DNA of 64,000 nt from Rehmannia glutinosa (GCA_016081115.2 CM071936.1:86729943-86793942); one strand, 5' to 3'. Shown: positions 12,103-24,672, numbered from the stretch's first letter. Made by a program: numbers and translations. Notes: generated from the sequence alone by a model not told the origin.

Positions 12103-15100
12103 TATATAACCTTTGTATTATATCTGGTTTCTTATGTAATCGCAATTTTTATGGTACAGGGTGTTTACTATTATTTCTATCAAATATTCAGGAACAAGGC
12201 TGAATTTAGTGCCCTTGAACGGAAGAAGAAAGGCATTGGTGATGGATCAGTTGGAATGCTTTAAATAAGCTCATGGTGGCTGCTTTATCTGGGTAATATA
12301 GTCATCCATGGATATCTTTTATTATGCAAGTTGAGATGCTTTTTAGGAGTAGTTAGTATCTGGGCTTTTGGGGATCTGGGGTATTGGGATGAAACTGCGG
12401 TCATATGAATCCAAGTTTGGCCATCCTACAACCTACTAATCCATTCGTTTTATTGCCCAAATATTAATGCCTGCATCCGTTGGTGCTCAAGCTGATACCA
12501 TTGTTATCATTGTTTTTTTGCATGAGAAAATTGAACCCACTCTAGTTGCAAAAAGGCAAGGGCTATTATTTTCCATATTTTTGTTTTTGATGTTTCAAAA
12601 GCAGAAACAAGCTTTATTAACATGTTACATGTGGATAGAACATTTGACTGTTGGTTATCTTTTGATTAAACACTTCCATTGTACTCTTGAATATCATATA
12701 AGCTAATCAACGTCTAGTTTTCAGTTAAATGATGTACGTCCAAGAGAATATGACATTATTGTGTGGTTTGATTTTAGTCGCCTTTTGTTTCATATTTCTG
12801 TAGTTGTTTACATTGACCGGGTTATTATTTGTTGATCCTTTTATATATGTTTACACCTGTGAGGATTTCTTGAACTCTATCCAGCATATTCTGTTATGCT
12901 TCAAAAGTAATGTTGCAGTGAGAAAACAACTACATTTTTGTCCTCTGATTTTCAGTCTTTCAACCAACTCTCTCTTTCTGTGATTTTCAATTATTGCTAA
13001 ATTATTGAATTCATTAGCTGCTTGGATCTGCAGACGTCTGATAGATGTAACAGTTTTCTATGATAAGTTAGAAAAGTTGTGCTCTGCTTAAAAGTTTGCG
13101 TTTCTATTTTCATAACATAAACGTGCATTTTTTCTCCAGATACTACTATCCTTTTTGTGTATAGGACAAAATATAGATCAACCTCTTACACTCTCTTGTA
13201 TTTCTAAAGTAGAAATTTATTGCAGACAGCGACCAATGACCACTACAGCTTTTCCTTTTCTGTAGGTGTGTAAATGTGCTGCTAACAAATCCTATATGGG
13301 TGGTTGTGACCCGCATGCAGGTAAGGATACATCCTGACTTGTCAGGAAATTCTTCAATAAAAATTCATTGCATTAACTGTTTGAAGTGGTGGTCAAAATG
13401 ATGCAACTCATTTCAGATTTCAGTATCTCATGCATTATTACATCAGGTGTTTTTTTACCTTTGTCAATTTGTAGGTTTTGTATATAAGACATCAGTGTTT
13501 ACTGAGGGGAGAAGGGTTTGCTACGGGTGCTACTGTTTAATAATGCAATGACTAAAACAGAATACGATTTAGTAAGGTCACATGAAAGCTTATCCCTTTC
13601 ATAGGATAAGTTCTGAAAATACAAGAAAACTTGCCTACAAGATTCCCTGCAAAATTACTGGAGGCTATTGCTTGTAGCATTTACTTATGATCTTTTACAT
13701 TTGACAATGCTAATCTCAACCTCATTTTCAGCTTGCCAATTTCATAGTTGTACCTTCTAGAATGATATCTGCATATTTCTTGAGAAGCTTCATTCACACA
13801 CACATTTGCAAAGTTCTCTTGAATGGTTGTTCTTTTTTTTTTTTCTTTTTTTTTTGGGTTTATCCACTTGACGTGTACAGCAAACTCCCACAGTCCTCAG
13901 GCACTTCTTCTCGAGAAACCCCTTACTGTTAATTTTCAGTTCATGTTTTTTCTAATCATCATTTTAAGTAGCCACACTGTGTTTGAAACCATACCCGAAG
14001 CTGTGTCAAAGTCCATATATGACTCCTGCTTTTGGAGTTGCTACTGTTTCCGCCTTTTTTTATTGGCTGCTGGATCAATTTATGTTCTGCTGCATATCCA
14101 CCATTTGATCAAAACCAACTTTGGAAAGGCAAAAGTCAGCTTCCAGAATCTAGTTTGTGCAAGTTGTTAAACCCGTAATAAAATCTTAGAGTTTATGCTT
14201 GTTATAACAGAGATACCCGACCATGTAAACAATCTGTTACTATCTATATTATCTTGGTTCAGAAATGAGCATCAAGAACTTGGATTTGAAGGTACCTTCA
14301 AATCTTGTGCATATTTAGAGCTACACCATACAGTAACACCCACAGGAAGAATCCTTGTATGAAATTTATAAAACTAGAGAACCTCAGAATTAGAAATGAA
14401 TTTATCTGTTATGATTTAGATGTTGAGAAGAAGCTACTAAAATATCTTATTACGCATGCATCTTCAACTTATTTTCTGTAATTATCTTGTAGACTCACAC
14501 AAAGAAAAGTCAACCAAATTTTACTGGTTCTCCATCTTCTGAAGAAGTAGTTCTTGCTGCAGTGGAGCCTCCTCCTTTTGGTACTAGCCATGCGGTATGT
14601 GGACAGTTGTAGTTTGTTTCTTAGAATGCTAGAAATATATGTTGACTAATTTATAAATTGTTTCACCCAAATAACACTCATTATTTTGCGTGGTAACCTA
14701 GACTGATATAGGTATCTCTATCAAAAATGTTGTCATTTGTCTTAAACAAAAGGATGGGGAAATATCAGTGGCCACATATGTTGAGTTTGGATTAACACAA
14801 AGATTTGGTTTACAGTGTGGTTTCATTGATGCATTGACCTTAGGTTGTAATTTTTCTGCAATGTATGAACTCAAATAGGTGATTTTGATGATTGATTATT
14901 TGTATATGTTTCTGACCCAAACCTGGTTGTAACTGGTGATGACTTACCAATAATTTTTGAGTTTTGGCATAATTTTGATTGAAAAGAGAGAATGTTATGA
15001 TGCCACTCTCTCCTATAATCATTTATTTGCCTTTGGTTGAACTTAAACTTTAATCCTTAACACAGACAAATGTCAAATAATACTCTTGGTATCATAACTA

Positions 15101-16391
15101 GAATCTGTTCTATCTGCAGATTCAAGAAGTCTATGGGGAGGCGGAGTCTTGGGATTTTGGAAAGGTGTTTTCCCAACACTGATCATGGTATGTGCAAAAA
15201 TACTCTAGTTATTGCTGCTGGGATATTTATTCATGATCCTGCATGTTGCCACAGGTTAGCAATCCTTCAATACAGTTTATGCTGTATGAGACTCTCTTGA
15301 AGAAACTTAAGAAACGACGTCTTTCAAGTAGTAAGGGTAACAATGATGTAACTGCTTTGGAGGTGACTTCTTCATTTCTCAAGTTTTCATGAATTTGGTC
15401 TCTCCATTGTCATATATTATTATGCGATCATTTTTCTAACACTACCATATCATTATGGCTAGATATTTTTGCTCGGAGCTTTGGCAAAACTTGGAGCTAC
15501 AGTTGTGACATATCCTCTTCTAGTTGTGAAGGTGACACTTATTTCTCATTTCTAATGATTGTTAGAATTTCATTTCTATGTAACTAATTTATGCGTTATG
15601 CGTAGGTCTTATTTCTGTGGTTGACTGTTTTCGAAACAGTCTCTCAAATATTCAGTATTTTTGTTACTTCTGTGCTGGGTGTTCAGCACAGAAATATTAG
15701 TTGCTAAGAGACGTCCTATTCCATAAAATAAATGTTATTGATGCCAATTAACTCTTAACGTTTTGAATGAGGTCGCTGCTTTCTTGCAATAATTAATCGA
15801 ACTTGAATTTTCTTTTGTTCCAGGCAAGACTTCAAGCAAAACAAATAATTGGTGGAGACAAAAGGCATCAATATAGAGGTTTGTATTTGTGGTTCTATTT
15901 TTGGATGCTTAAAATCTAGGGAAGCTTTGTACTGCATTAGACATTGACTTTCTTAACTTACACTAGTTAGTGTACACACAAGTCGAGTTCAATTTAACAG
16001 TTAATTAAGTAGTTAATGTAGTAAAGGCTGGACGCTAACGTTATCCTTGCTTCTTTTCCGCCCTTGCAAAGATGGATACTGAAGTTGCCTTCAACAATGT
16101 GCAGGCACGTTAGATGCTATACTGAAGATGATACGTTACGAAGGTTTTTATGGTTTTTACAAAGGAATGGGCACAAAAATCGTACAAAGTGTTCTTGCAG
16201 CTGCTGTTCTTTTCATGGTTAAGGAAGAACTTGTTAGGGGTAGCAGATGGTTGTTAACAGGGGGTGCTGTTGATTCGGTTAAACCAAAGCCCGTTGACAT
16301 TTCACTATTCGCTCGTTTTGGGGAGGATATTGCTCCAACCTTAAGTTCTCCTAGTCTATTTACGTCCCAAAACAGGACTTATACCTTTTAA
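10319..16391 (+). CDS. PXN: Peroxisomal NAD carrier (PXN), mitochondrial carrier family, 11 exons, frame-disrupted
   Basis: Plant PXN imports NAD+ into peroxisomes in exchange for AMP or other adenine nucleotides and supports fatty-acid beta-oxidation. It is a six-helix membrane carrier with three repeats. Exons by GT-AG and family reading: 10319-10399, 10520-10596, 10713-10787, 12160-12292, 13266-13320, 14493-14594, 15120-15187, 15255-15362, 15463-15531, 15824-15878, 16105-16391. The start MSDALINGLAGAGGGIIAQL is the typical PXN N terminus. Carrier signatures are PLQTVNTR, NPIWVVVTRMQ and YPLLVVKARLQ. Three disruptions break the frame: one base missing near 10561-10570 (A-run), one missing or two extra at 12259-12264 (creating TAA), and one G missing near 15141-15146. 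All lie in or next to homopolymers, so assembly error is as likely as a pseudogene. The last 30 or so residues extend beyond the length I expect for the family. Introns 3, 4 and 5 are long (about 1.0-1.4 kb). Confidence 0.9.
12066..12098. repeat. (TA)n microsatellite in PXN intron 3
   Basis: A TA run of about 33 bases lies 60 bases upstream of the acceptor of PXN exon 4 (exon starts 12160). Confidence 0.85.
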
Positions 16392-18160
16392 TAAACAAAA
16401 ATGTTATTTAGACAAACAATAACAGAATCATCTGCATCACTGAAATGTACACTATTTTCACCATGCCTATTATGGTGAAATGAGACACATGTTTCAAAGT
16501 TATAGTTTACGAAATAATCATTGAAAATTCGGTTACATGAAATCCACCATCTGAATAATGTTACATGTTGTAGGTTGGTTAGTAGTCATATTAAGAACAA
16601 CATTATTGTTGGTGATTGGTGGATTGTTTTGTTTGGAAGTTATGATATTGAAATGTAAAACTACAGCTGTTTATGGAATAAGATTCGAGAAAAAATTGCC
16701 CATTTTTCGGAATCCTGCCACTGCAAAGGAGAAAGAAGAGAGCAGCAGTAGATGAAATGCTTACTGAGTTTTAAAATGATACATTTTCTTAGGACTGAAG
16801 TTATAACCTGCAACTTTGGACTACTGAGATTCACCTTCTGTCTCTTTAATTTAATGTTCTTATTTCCTTCATGCAAACAAATCATGTTTTGTTGGTAAAG
16901 ATTAAGATTCTTTCTTCAAAAAATAATTTTTTCTTTATTATGTGATTTTCTTTAATCATTAACTACTCCGTTTAAGGGGAGAAATAACCAAAACAAATAT
17001 TCAAGTGTATCTAAATTGTATTATTTAAAGCTAACATTTAAATTGAGCGAATGATTATGTGATAACTTTTATTCATGGTGAATATGGTAATTTATTTTTT
17101 CGAGGATAGTGTTATTTGAAAATCTATTTTTAATCTTTCCCTCAACTTTAAATTATACAATCGAGACTATATTCTTAAAAGGACACGCTTGCTATTTGCA
17201 CCCAGACGCAGTTTCTTTTTTTTTTAGGAGGAAAACAATTTTCATCACTTCAAACTAGCAAATACATCGATAGAAATATATAAACAAATCTATTAAAAAT
17301 CATAAAAGATGAAACTGTGAAAAAATTTATATCATCTAGATTAATAACAAAAGTTATTTTAAAGACTACAACTTTGGAAAATCTCTCACGACTAGGATAA
17401 CCATGATTCTAGTTCTGCAACATGCTGAAGACCATAATTTGATTGGTTACCTTTGTCGGATCGAAAGTTTGCTTGTCTGAATCGTCCAGACAAGAAAACA
17501 CCACCAAGATGACGATATACCAATCATCGCACCAAGACTGCGAAATCACAAACAATAAAACAAATAAAATAACCTATATCTTGTTGGAAATTTGGTTTAG
17601 AAGATATGGGTTTATACTCATGTTTGACCAAATATTTAATTGGGTTCTATGGAAAATGAAAATAAATTAGATAATCATAATCTACATAGTGAATAGATGA
17701 GATTATATTTTGGCGTTTCTCAAAATCAATTTCGGGTGAATGATAAATTAATCATCAAGTTGGTCACTTAAAACATAAAACTCACATGCTAAATTAGAAA
17801 TATGGAGATGGAGTGAAACTCCATCCCACATGTGTTTGTAAGCTAAAATGAGTTCGTCTTACTTAGATTAAGTTGAAATATTGAGTTTGGGACCCAAGGG
17901 ATACCGAGAAGTTTTTAGAGGACGGACCTACATGCTAGTGGGTTTAGTCCAAATATGCGTCGCGGTTTTGCCTCACACCTATCAATATTATGCCGTTTCT
18001 CCATATCCTTGTTGTGGTGATTGGTGAATAAGACTCGGTGCCAGTACAACCATACAACCCATGTATTCATAGCAAACACCTCATGGTCCCTCTAATTGAT
18101 TTATTTTCACGTATGTCTTATGTCAAATGTACACATTATTCACTTGAATACTATGATAAA
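16392..18160. other. PXN 3' flank and intergenic DNA, nothing recognised
   Basis: The first few hundred bases are probably the PXN 3' untranslated region. The rest is AT-rich spacer. The open frames near 16558, 17443 and 18038 have no recognisable family features and are not called. Confidence 0.4.
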
Positions 18161-18310
18161 TGTAATTTTAATGAATTGTATATTCCACGGATACAAGGTA
18201 CACTTATATACAAGTTGGAAAGCAACCAAAATAAGAAAAGTAAATCAAGAGCTAATCTACGGATTCTAATAATCTCCTAATTGATATACCATATCTACAC
18301 TATATTAACA
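18161..18310 (-). repeat. 3' LTR of the decayed short-LTR copia
   Basis: It starts TGTAAT and ends TTAACA on the plus strand, and is close to identical with 20966-21125. Because the element is on the minus strand, this is its 3' LTR. Confidence 0.8.
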
Positions 18311-18329
18311 CTCTCCCGAGGTGGAGCAT

Positions 18330-19850
18330 ATATATCAATAATGCCCAACTTGTTACAAATATTCCATTCATTGCTTTAGTGAATATGTCCTCCAACTGGT
18401 CTTCGGACTTGACATAACCCGTAGAGATGAATCCTTCTTCGACTTTATCACGAACAAAGTGGCAATCTATCTCAATATGATTGGTTCGTTCATGAAATAC
18501 AGGATTTAATGCAATGTGAAGGGCAATTTGGTTGTCACACCAAAGTTTAGCAGGAAGAGTAAGCTCAAACCCTATTTCCTTTAGTAACTGATGTATCCAT
18601 ACAATTTCACAAACTGTATCAGCCATGGACCTATATTCTGCTTCAGCAACTGACCGAGAAACAACATTTTGTTTCTTGCTTCTTCATGAAACTAGATTAC
18701 CTCCCACAAAGATACAATACCCTGAAGTGAACCTTCTATCATCTTTACAACCCGCATAGGACCTTTTCGTATAACACAAAATTTGCTCAAGAAGTGCCCA
18801 ATGACTAGCAGTAAGAGCAGACATAATCGGCTAGCAACACTTACTGCAAACGCAATATCAGGACGTGTTACAGTAAGATAATTCAACTTTCCAACAAGTC
18901 TTCGATATCGCTCAGGATCATGGAACGGGGCACCACCGTCTTTTCAAGTTGCAAGTGGAGCCACCGGCAGTCGCAAAGTTTAACTCCTATTTTCCCGCTT
19001 CCTTGAGTAAGTCAAGCACATATTTTCTCGAGAGAGAATATCCTGCTCTTACTTCTCATTATTTCCACCTCTAAGAAGTACTTGAGAGATCCCAAGTCCG
19101 TTGTCTAAAAGTGGGCATGGAGGAATGACTTTAGCCCTAAAATCCCGACACTATCATTTCATGTAATTACAATATCATCAACATAAACAACTAGTAAAGT
19201 GATCTCATGCTCAGAGCGTCTATAGAACACCGAATTATCGACTTGCATCTTAGTAAGCCATATTTGAGAATGATCGACTAAATCTATCAAACCAAGACCG
19301 AGGACTTTGTTTCAAACCGTATAAGGATTTGCGAAGATGACATACTTTCCCATGTTCCCCGAGCAACAAAACCATATGGTTGCTCCATATAGACTTTCTC
19401 TTGAAGAAAACCATGAAGAAAAGCATTTTTAATATCTAATTGGTCGCGAGGGCCAATCAAAAGTAGCTACGAGAGATATGAACAACCTAACGTAATTGAG
19501 TTTGGCCACATGAGAGAATGTCTCGAGTAATCATGACATACGCCTGCATGTGCATAGCCTTTAGCGACAAATTGGGATTTAAGACGAGCGAAAGAAACAT
19601 CGGGATTTATTTTAACCGTGAACATCTACTTACACCCAATTCCTTTTTGCCAACATGTAAGTCTACGAAAGTTCAAGTGTCATTATGGTCAAGTGCACTC
19701 ATTTCCTCAACCATAGCAAAGACGCCAACCATAATGGGCCAAAGCTTCACCAATGGTTTTAGGAATAGAGATAGAATCTATTTTCACAATAGATAAGGAA
19801 CAAGAAGAAGCGGACAAATGATCATAGGAAACAACGAAGCAATAGGATAG
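18330..19850 (-). pseudogene. copia pol remnant: reverse transcriptase and RNase H
   Basis: Read on the minus strand from 19850 downward, the fragments follow copia order. First come the N-terminal RT words near 19600-19750 (FTVKINPDVSFARLKSQFVA around 19540-19620), then an AFLHGFLQEKVYMEQP stretch near 19370-19425. The catalytic YVDD motif is at 19174-19185. RNase H follows, with TRPDIAFAVSVASR near 18850 and SVAEAEYRSM near 18630. It ends with the KLWCDNQIALHIALNPVFHE and EDIFTKAM words in the open stretch 18626-18300. Several stops and frame changes make it inactive. Confidence 0.8.
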
Positions 19851-19899
19851 GTACATGTTCATTTATCTTTCAAGAACAATAGGAAGATCATCAAGAGGA

Positions 19900-20960
19900 T
19901 TTGAAGGTGGTGAGGATCTTCCACCAAAGCAAAGAGCAAAGGACATGAATCTACCTCAACCACTAGAATCGGTTGTTGGCGTCGAGTGTAGACTGAGTAG
20001 TTGGGGGTCGATGAGCTTTTGCAAATTTCGGACCTTGGGGAGGAATTTGTTATCGTTGTTCTTGTCCTTCATATCGGCTCAATGGAAGAAGGAATTGAGC
20101 TCTTCATAAACTTTGTTGAACTCAATAACATAAGCGAATGGGAGATTCATCATGTTGCTCCCCGATGAAAAGATTTACAAACTGAATAAATTCGAGAACT
20201 ATGACCACAAAGATAAGAATGCCAAATAATCCATAAGCTCCTTGACAAATTCACAATGATTAATTAAAGAAAGTATCTCTGGCTTAGTAGAATTCCAAAT
20301 CTGGACAAGTAGTTTGGCATCATCACGTCCGACTTTTGTAATCTCTAGGAGGATCAGAGTCAAGGTGGTCATCCTTGTTAATACTTCGCAAAGTGTGCGA
20401 TAATAGTTTTACTCCAATCAAGATAATTGGAGCCATTAAAATACAATATTAGTGGTCTTATTCATCATCTAATAACCTCGGACACAAGTTTAGTAATGTC
20501 ACCTATGATAATAGCAAAACAAAGCAACAAAAATCTGAAAACCCCAAAGTAGAAGCTGAACAGAAGAGGTGAAAATTTTAAAATTGAACAGTAACAGAAA
20601 CTAAGACCACAAACCCCAAAATTCTGAAACGAGCACAACTGTGCAACGAAACACCAAAGCGAGCCCCAAAACGAAGCCCAAAAATCCGGCGGATGCCGAT
20701 CGAAAAAAAATTCGGGTCATTCACACGTCCACACGTGCGGCGCACGGGCAGGGAAAAAAATGTTTACGCGCATGTGAGCTACACGCACTGCCTCCTGCCG
20801 TCGGGATGGGCCAAGAGCCGGAGCAAGCTGAAGGCAGAGAGATGGGATGTGAGTTCTAGATCGGACCCAAAATATGTTATCCAAAAAACCCTAAGAAACC
20901 CTTCGTGGAAAAAAAAAAACTAGTGAGGAAAAAAATCTTGAAAAAAACCACTAGCTCTTA
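19900..20960 (-). pseudogene. copia gag remnant (poorly preserved)
   Basis: Minus-strand fragments near 20050-20160 read like the capsid part of plant copia gag (words such as LSRYEGQEQ and an upstream FNKVYEELNS-like phrase in shifted frames). The reading frame is repeatedly broken. It lies where gag should be, between the primer site at about 20954-20965 and the RT fragments. Confidence 0.45.
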
Positions 20961-20965
20961 TACCA

Positions 20966-21125
20966 TGTAATGTAATGTAATCTTAATGAATTGTATATTC
21001 CAAGGATACAAGGTACACTTATATACATATTGAAAGCAACCAAAATAAGGAAAGTAAATCAAGAGCTAATCTACGTGATTCTAATAATCTCCTAATTGAT
21101 ATACCATATCTACCCTATATTAACA
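20966..21125 (-). repeat. 5' LTR of the decayed short-LTR copia
   Basis: This is a direct repeat of 18161-18310, running from TGTAAT at 20966 to TTAACA at 21125. The primer site on the minus strand begins immediately at 20965. Confidence 0.8.
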
Positions 21126-21238
21126 AATATTATGCTTTGAGAATTTATTTATTGCTTATTTGAATGAGTACTTATAAGTATTGGAGGATTTTGATTGACA
21201 TATATGATCCTTTTAAGGTGTATATTTGTAGTAGATAA

Positions 21239-22632
21239 TGTAAGTCAAGCGACTACGATAATCTAGAGGGTGAATAGATTATCTCCATCTTTTCGATTTC
21301 GCTCTCTTTTTGAAACAATTACGCCAAGACAATAATAAAGGTGCGGGAAGTAAACAACACGCGTCGATTTAAAGAGGTTCAACCCACCTAGGGCCTAATC
21401 CTCTACCACCCCAAAGATATCCGGGATGGATTTCAAAAGAAAAGAATTTTATTAATTACCACAATTAATACAAATTCAACTTACAACACCTTGAAGAGCA
21501 CCACACTCTTCTTCAACACCACCTTTGGAGATTACCACAATCTCCCTTTGAAGATTACCACAATCTTCAACCTTGAAGAAATACCAAATTCGTCAACACC
21601 TCAATAAGAAGATCACCACAATCTTCTTTTTTTACCTATCACCTAGATCATCCAAGTGTGTTCTTACCACAAGAACACTCACAAGGATATCTTGTGTTTG
21701 AATGATAACCAAAAATCAAGATTACAACTCAATAATGAATATTACAATTTGAGTGCAAAGCGTAATCAAGAAATAAAGCCTAGACCTCAAGATGTGAAAG
21801 TGAAATACTTAGGCTATAAATACAACAAGAGTGTTGAATATGAAAGCTTGGAAATTTGCGATTTCTTGTTGTTTGATTGCTTGTGTTGTTGCATCTTGTG
21901 TGTTCAATTCATCCTCTATTTATAGGGAAGTCTTCACCAACATAGGCTCTCAACATAGGCTCCTCTATCTTCACTTTTGTCCAGTAAAAGAGGATCACAA
22001 GATGTAGAAATATTGTACAAAATAGAAAAGCAAATCTTGCTTTGTCAATGTGATCAACGGTACAAATTTTGTCATGTCAAAGATTACACAGTAGCGACCG
22101 TTTGCCCTGTTGAAGATTTCGACCGTTTGAAAAAGATAGTGCGATCCAGTGCAGGTCGGAGGGGAGTGCCGGCCGCCCTAGGGTGCGACCGGTCGACCTC
22201 ACCCTCGGGACCGGCCTCCCTCCTTTTTTTCACAAAATATGTTTCTGTTTCGTTCAGTATCATTTTCTCAACTCTTGGTCACCTGGTCGACCTCTTGTGC
22301 GGCCAATTCGACCTCAATTTGAAATGTTGTCCGATTTTTATCAAAATAAACTTCAAAAGTACTCCAAAAGATTAGTAAAAATATTTTAAATTACTTGGAA
22401 GTATTTGGACAACATTTATAAACATTGTTTTGGTGTAAAACCAATTTAAACAAAACCATCAAAAGTGTTGTCCAATTTTTATCAAATTAAAAACTCTAAG
22501 AAATACTCCAAAATTAGTAAAAACATTTTAAATCATTTAGGAGTATTTGGACAACATATAAAAACATTGTTTTGGTATAAAATCTTATTAAAATAAAATC
22601 ATCAAAATCTTGATAAAAACATTTATCTAACG
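21239..22632 (-). mobile_element. Solo LTR of the element-M family, TSD GATAA
   Basis: The sequence is homologous end to end with the LTRs of element M (39243-40571 and 46415-47677) but more diverged. The plus-strand start is TGTAAGTCAAGC and the end is ATCTAACG, the last base having changed from A. It is flanked by perfect 5-bp repeats GATAA at 21234-21238 and 22633-22637. The minus-strand TATA box (plus-strand TATTTATA) is at 21917-21924. No internal region is attached, so it arose by LTR-LTR recombination. It carries its own version of the hairpin array (21493-21678). Confidence 0.88.
21493..21678 (-). ncRNA. Hairpin array in solo LTR (loop ACCAC)
   Basis: Hairpins with plus-strand loop ACCAC or CACCACA lie at 21493-21511 (stem GAAGAG), 21527-21545 (GGAGATT), 21548-21570 (TTGAAGATT, 9 bp perfect), 21606-21628 (AAGAAGAT) and 21658-21678 (GTGTTCTT). 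They lie 240-430 bases downstream of the TATA box in the minus-strand sense, in the transcribed leader. This is a structural element, not a proven independent RNA. Confidence 0.55.
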
Positions 22633-22821
22633 GATAACAAATGGCAATAGGTCATGTCTATATTGGGTGTGTCTGTCGTGGGAGACTTTGCTGTTATGGT
22701 TTTTAAGGACCCAAATCCAAATCTAGACCCTAACCTAGATCCATCTTTAGACCTACTAAACTAATTTTGTAGTATAAAAAAATACTTTAATATAATAATA
22801 TAAAAAGTATAATTTTTCCTC

Positions 22822-22980
22822 GGATCAACCTTGTGTTCTAGTGGTTGAGACTTGTGTTATCGATACAATTGACCGGGTTTGATCTCATACATGTGCGTGA
22901 TTCTTTCCCGGGATTAGGGATGTTCACCGAATGAATTGTGAACTCTTGACTTCCTCGAATCGAATTAATCGTGTGTATAT
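22822..22980 (+). mobile_element. tRNA-derived SINE-like sequence
   Basis: At 22832-22851 the words TGTTCTAGTGGTTGAGA resemble a tRNA gene A box. About 35 bases later, GGTTTGATCTC (22876-22886) resembles a B box. These are the internal RNA polymerase III promoter of tRNA-derived SINEs. No tRNA cloverleaf or anticodon arm can be drawn, so it is not a tRNA gene. The right side is cut by the start of LTR-A at 22984. Confidence 0.45.
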
Positions 22981-22983
22981 ATA

Positions 22984-24547
22984 TGTTGGGAAATTTATTG
23001 TTTAGATTTTGATGAATGCCATGTAAAACTTAGAATAGGAAGTTGGCACCCTATTTTTGTTGTAAACCAATTGTAACAAATAGAAATGGTCAAGTCGAGT
23101 TAAGTCGGCTATGCCTAAACATGCAAGAAGACAAATCGGAGACTAGAAGGAAGACTCACATTGCAGATGACGGTGAGTATGACAAAGAAGAGAAGACGGG
23201 AACTCGATCAAGGTGCAAATTTGAGATGCGGTGAGTAAAGTATCGATCAAGTCAACTCAAGATAGCCAGTCTCAAGTTGAAGTGATAAAGAGTCATTCAA
23301 TGATTGAAAGTTGACTCTAAGTCATCCGGGAAAGCAAGGAAACGCATCGAGACGAGATAAGCGAAAGAGATCCGTTGCACGAGAAATCAAGAGAATTACT
23401 TAAACAAGTAATACCTCCATGCTACCTTTCTCGAAGTACTCGATCCCCCAGGAGCGTGCAAAGGAATGAACCAATGGGAAGCACTACACCGTGTCGAGAA
23501 CTGCGAAAAGGTGAAGAAATTCATACGAGTGGCAATCCCAAGGATCGCAACAAGACAAGCCAACGACCACAAGTGACTTTCAAAAATAAGCCTATCTCTT
23601 CAACGGGCGATTTTTGAAAGATCACTATAAAAGGCGAGGAATGACTCGAGAGAAAAAAACACAGGTTACATGAACCATGAACATTCAAGCAAATATTTGA
23701 ATCAACAAGAAATTCTCAAATCATTCAAGATTAAATCCTCAAGCCTACACTACGAAGAAAATCAATCCAACACTCACCTCGTGAAGGAAAGATACTTCAA
23801 TCGGTTGAAGAGGAAATTGTTGAAGAATCAAGGGGTCTACATTCCACGAAGGATTGTAGGAAGGTTCAAGGTCGAACCAAGTCTTGAGCTTTTGAGGGCT
23901 TCGTGATCAAATCCAAAGAGCTTGAGCAAGTGGGCTGTAGTAGCAAAGCAAAATGCCTGTGAAGAAAGCTAGTCGTCACGAGAAGCTTGGTGAGTGATCA
24001 AGGCGTCTCGGTGAGTCCCAAAGGATCAAGTCACCGTGTGTGATCAAGACTTGTATCCGGATGTTACCACTTTGTATCTTGATCAATACCTAGTGGATTT
24101 CTCCGGAGTTGGAGAAGAGAGGAGTAGAAGAATTACCCCATCTTGAACCTCTATAAAACTTATCGTGTCATTTACATTTCAACACTTTAAATTCCCGCAT
24201 CTTATTTGCTTAACTCTGGCGATAAATTTGCTATCCACTTGATAATCTCTAAGTACTAAATCAAGCTTTAAATCTCTACTTAACCATAATTAAGGGTGTT
24301 AAGTCTTCCAGCTGAAAACAAACCACAGTTGAGCTAATTTAGACTTAACAAATTGAGTTATTCTATCAACAAAAATCATTGAGTTTGTTGAGTGACTAAC
24401 TCTCTTGATTAACTAAATTGGTTGTCCACCAAGACACAAACTGTGTAGTATCAACTCGAAGTTTAAAAAGGACTAAATCGAAAATTTTGGTAAGGTTTAT
24501 TCAACCCCCCCTTCTAAACCTTACACTCACACCCCTTGGGACCTACA
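22984..24547 (+). repeat. LTR-A (5' LTR of copia copy 1)
   Basis: It starts TGTTGGGAAATTTATTG and ends GGGACCTACA. A TATA box (TATAAAAG) lies at 23626-23633. The flanking 5-mer on the left is ATATA, which does not match the base run to the right of LTR-C (TTGTT) or the sequence after LTR-B. Confidence 0.88.
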
Positions 24548-24562
24548 AGTGATATCGGAGCG
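24548..24562 (+). other. Primer-binding site, copy 1
   Basis: The bases just inside LTR-A read AGTGATATCGGAGCG, a two- or three-base variant of the initiator Met-tRNA primer site TGGTATCAGAGC used by many plant copia elements. Confidence 0.7.
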
Positions 24563-24672
24563 GTTGGTTCATTGAGCCTTCCGCACCGTTCTTGAACTAG
24601 ATCTCCAAACTTTTCAAAGTCGATTTAGTACTTAAATTTTCAAAACTCCTTTTATCATTAAAAATTATTATC

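Larger units (their letters stand above)
18161..21125 (-). mobile_element. Decayed Ty1/copia retrotransposon with short LTRs, minus strand
   Basis: Two direct repeats of about 150-160 bases bound the element: 18161-18310 and 20966-21125. On the minus strand the 5' LTR is followed at 20965 by TGGTATAAGAGC, a primer site for initiator Met-tRNA. The 3' LTR is preceded by a purine run, CTCGGGAGAG, next to 18310. The internal region (2.65 kb) is too short for a full copia element: a gag remnant is followed almost directly by reverse transcriptase, so protease and most of integrase are missing. I see no clean 5-bp target duplication. Confidence 0.8.

Noticed and set aside
18156..21130. Target duplication of the short-LTR copia
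   Set aside because: ATAAA on the left and AATAT on the right differ; both are AT-rich and prove nothing.
22822..22895. A functional tRNA gene
   Set aside because: Only A- and B-box-like words are present. Acceptor and anticodon stems cannot be formed.
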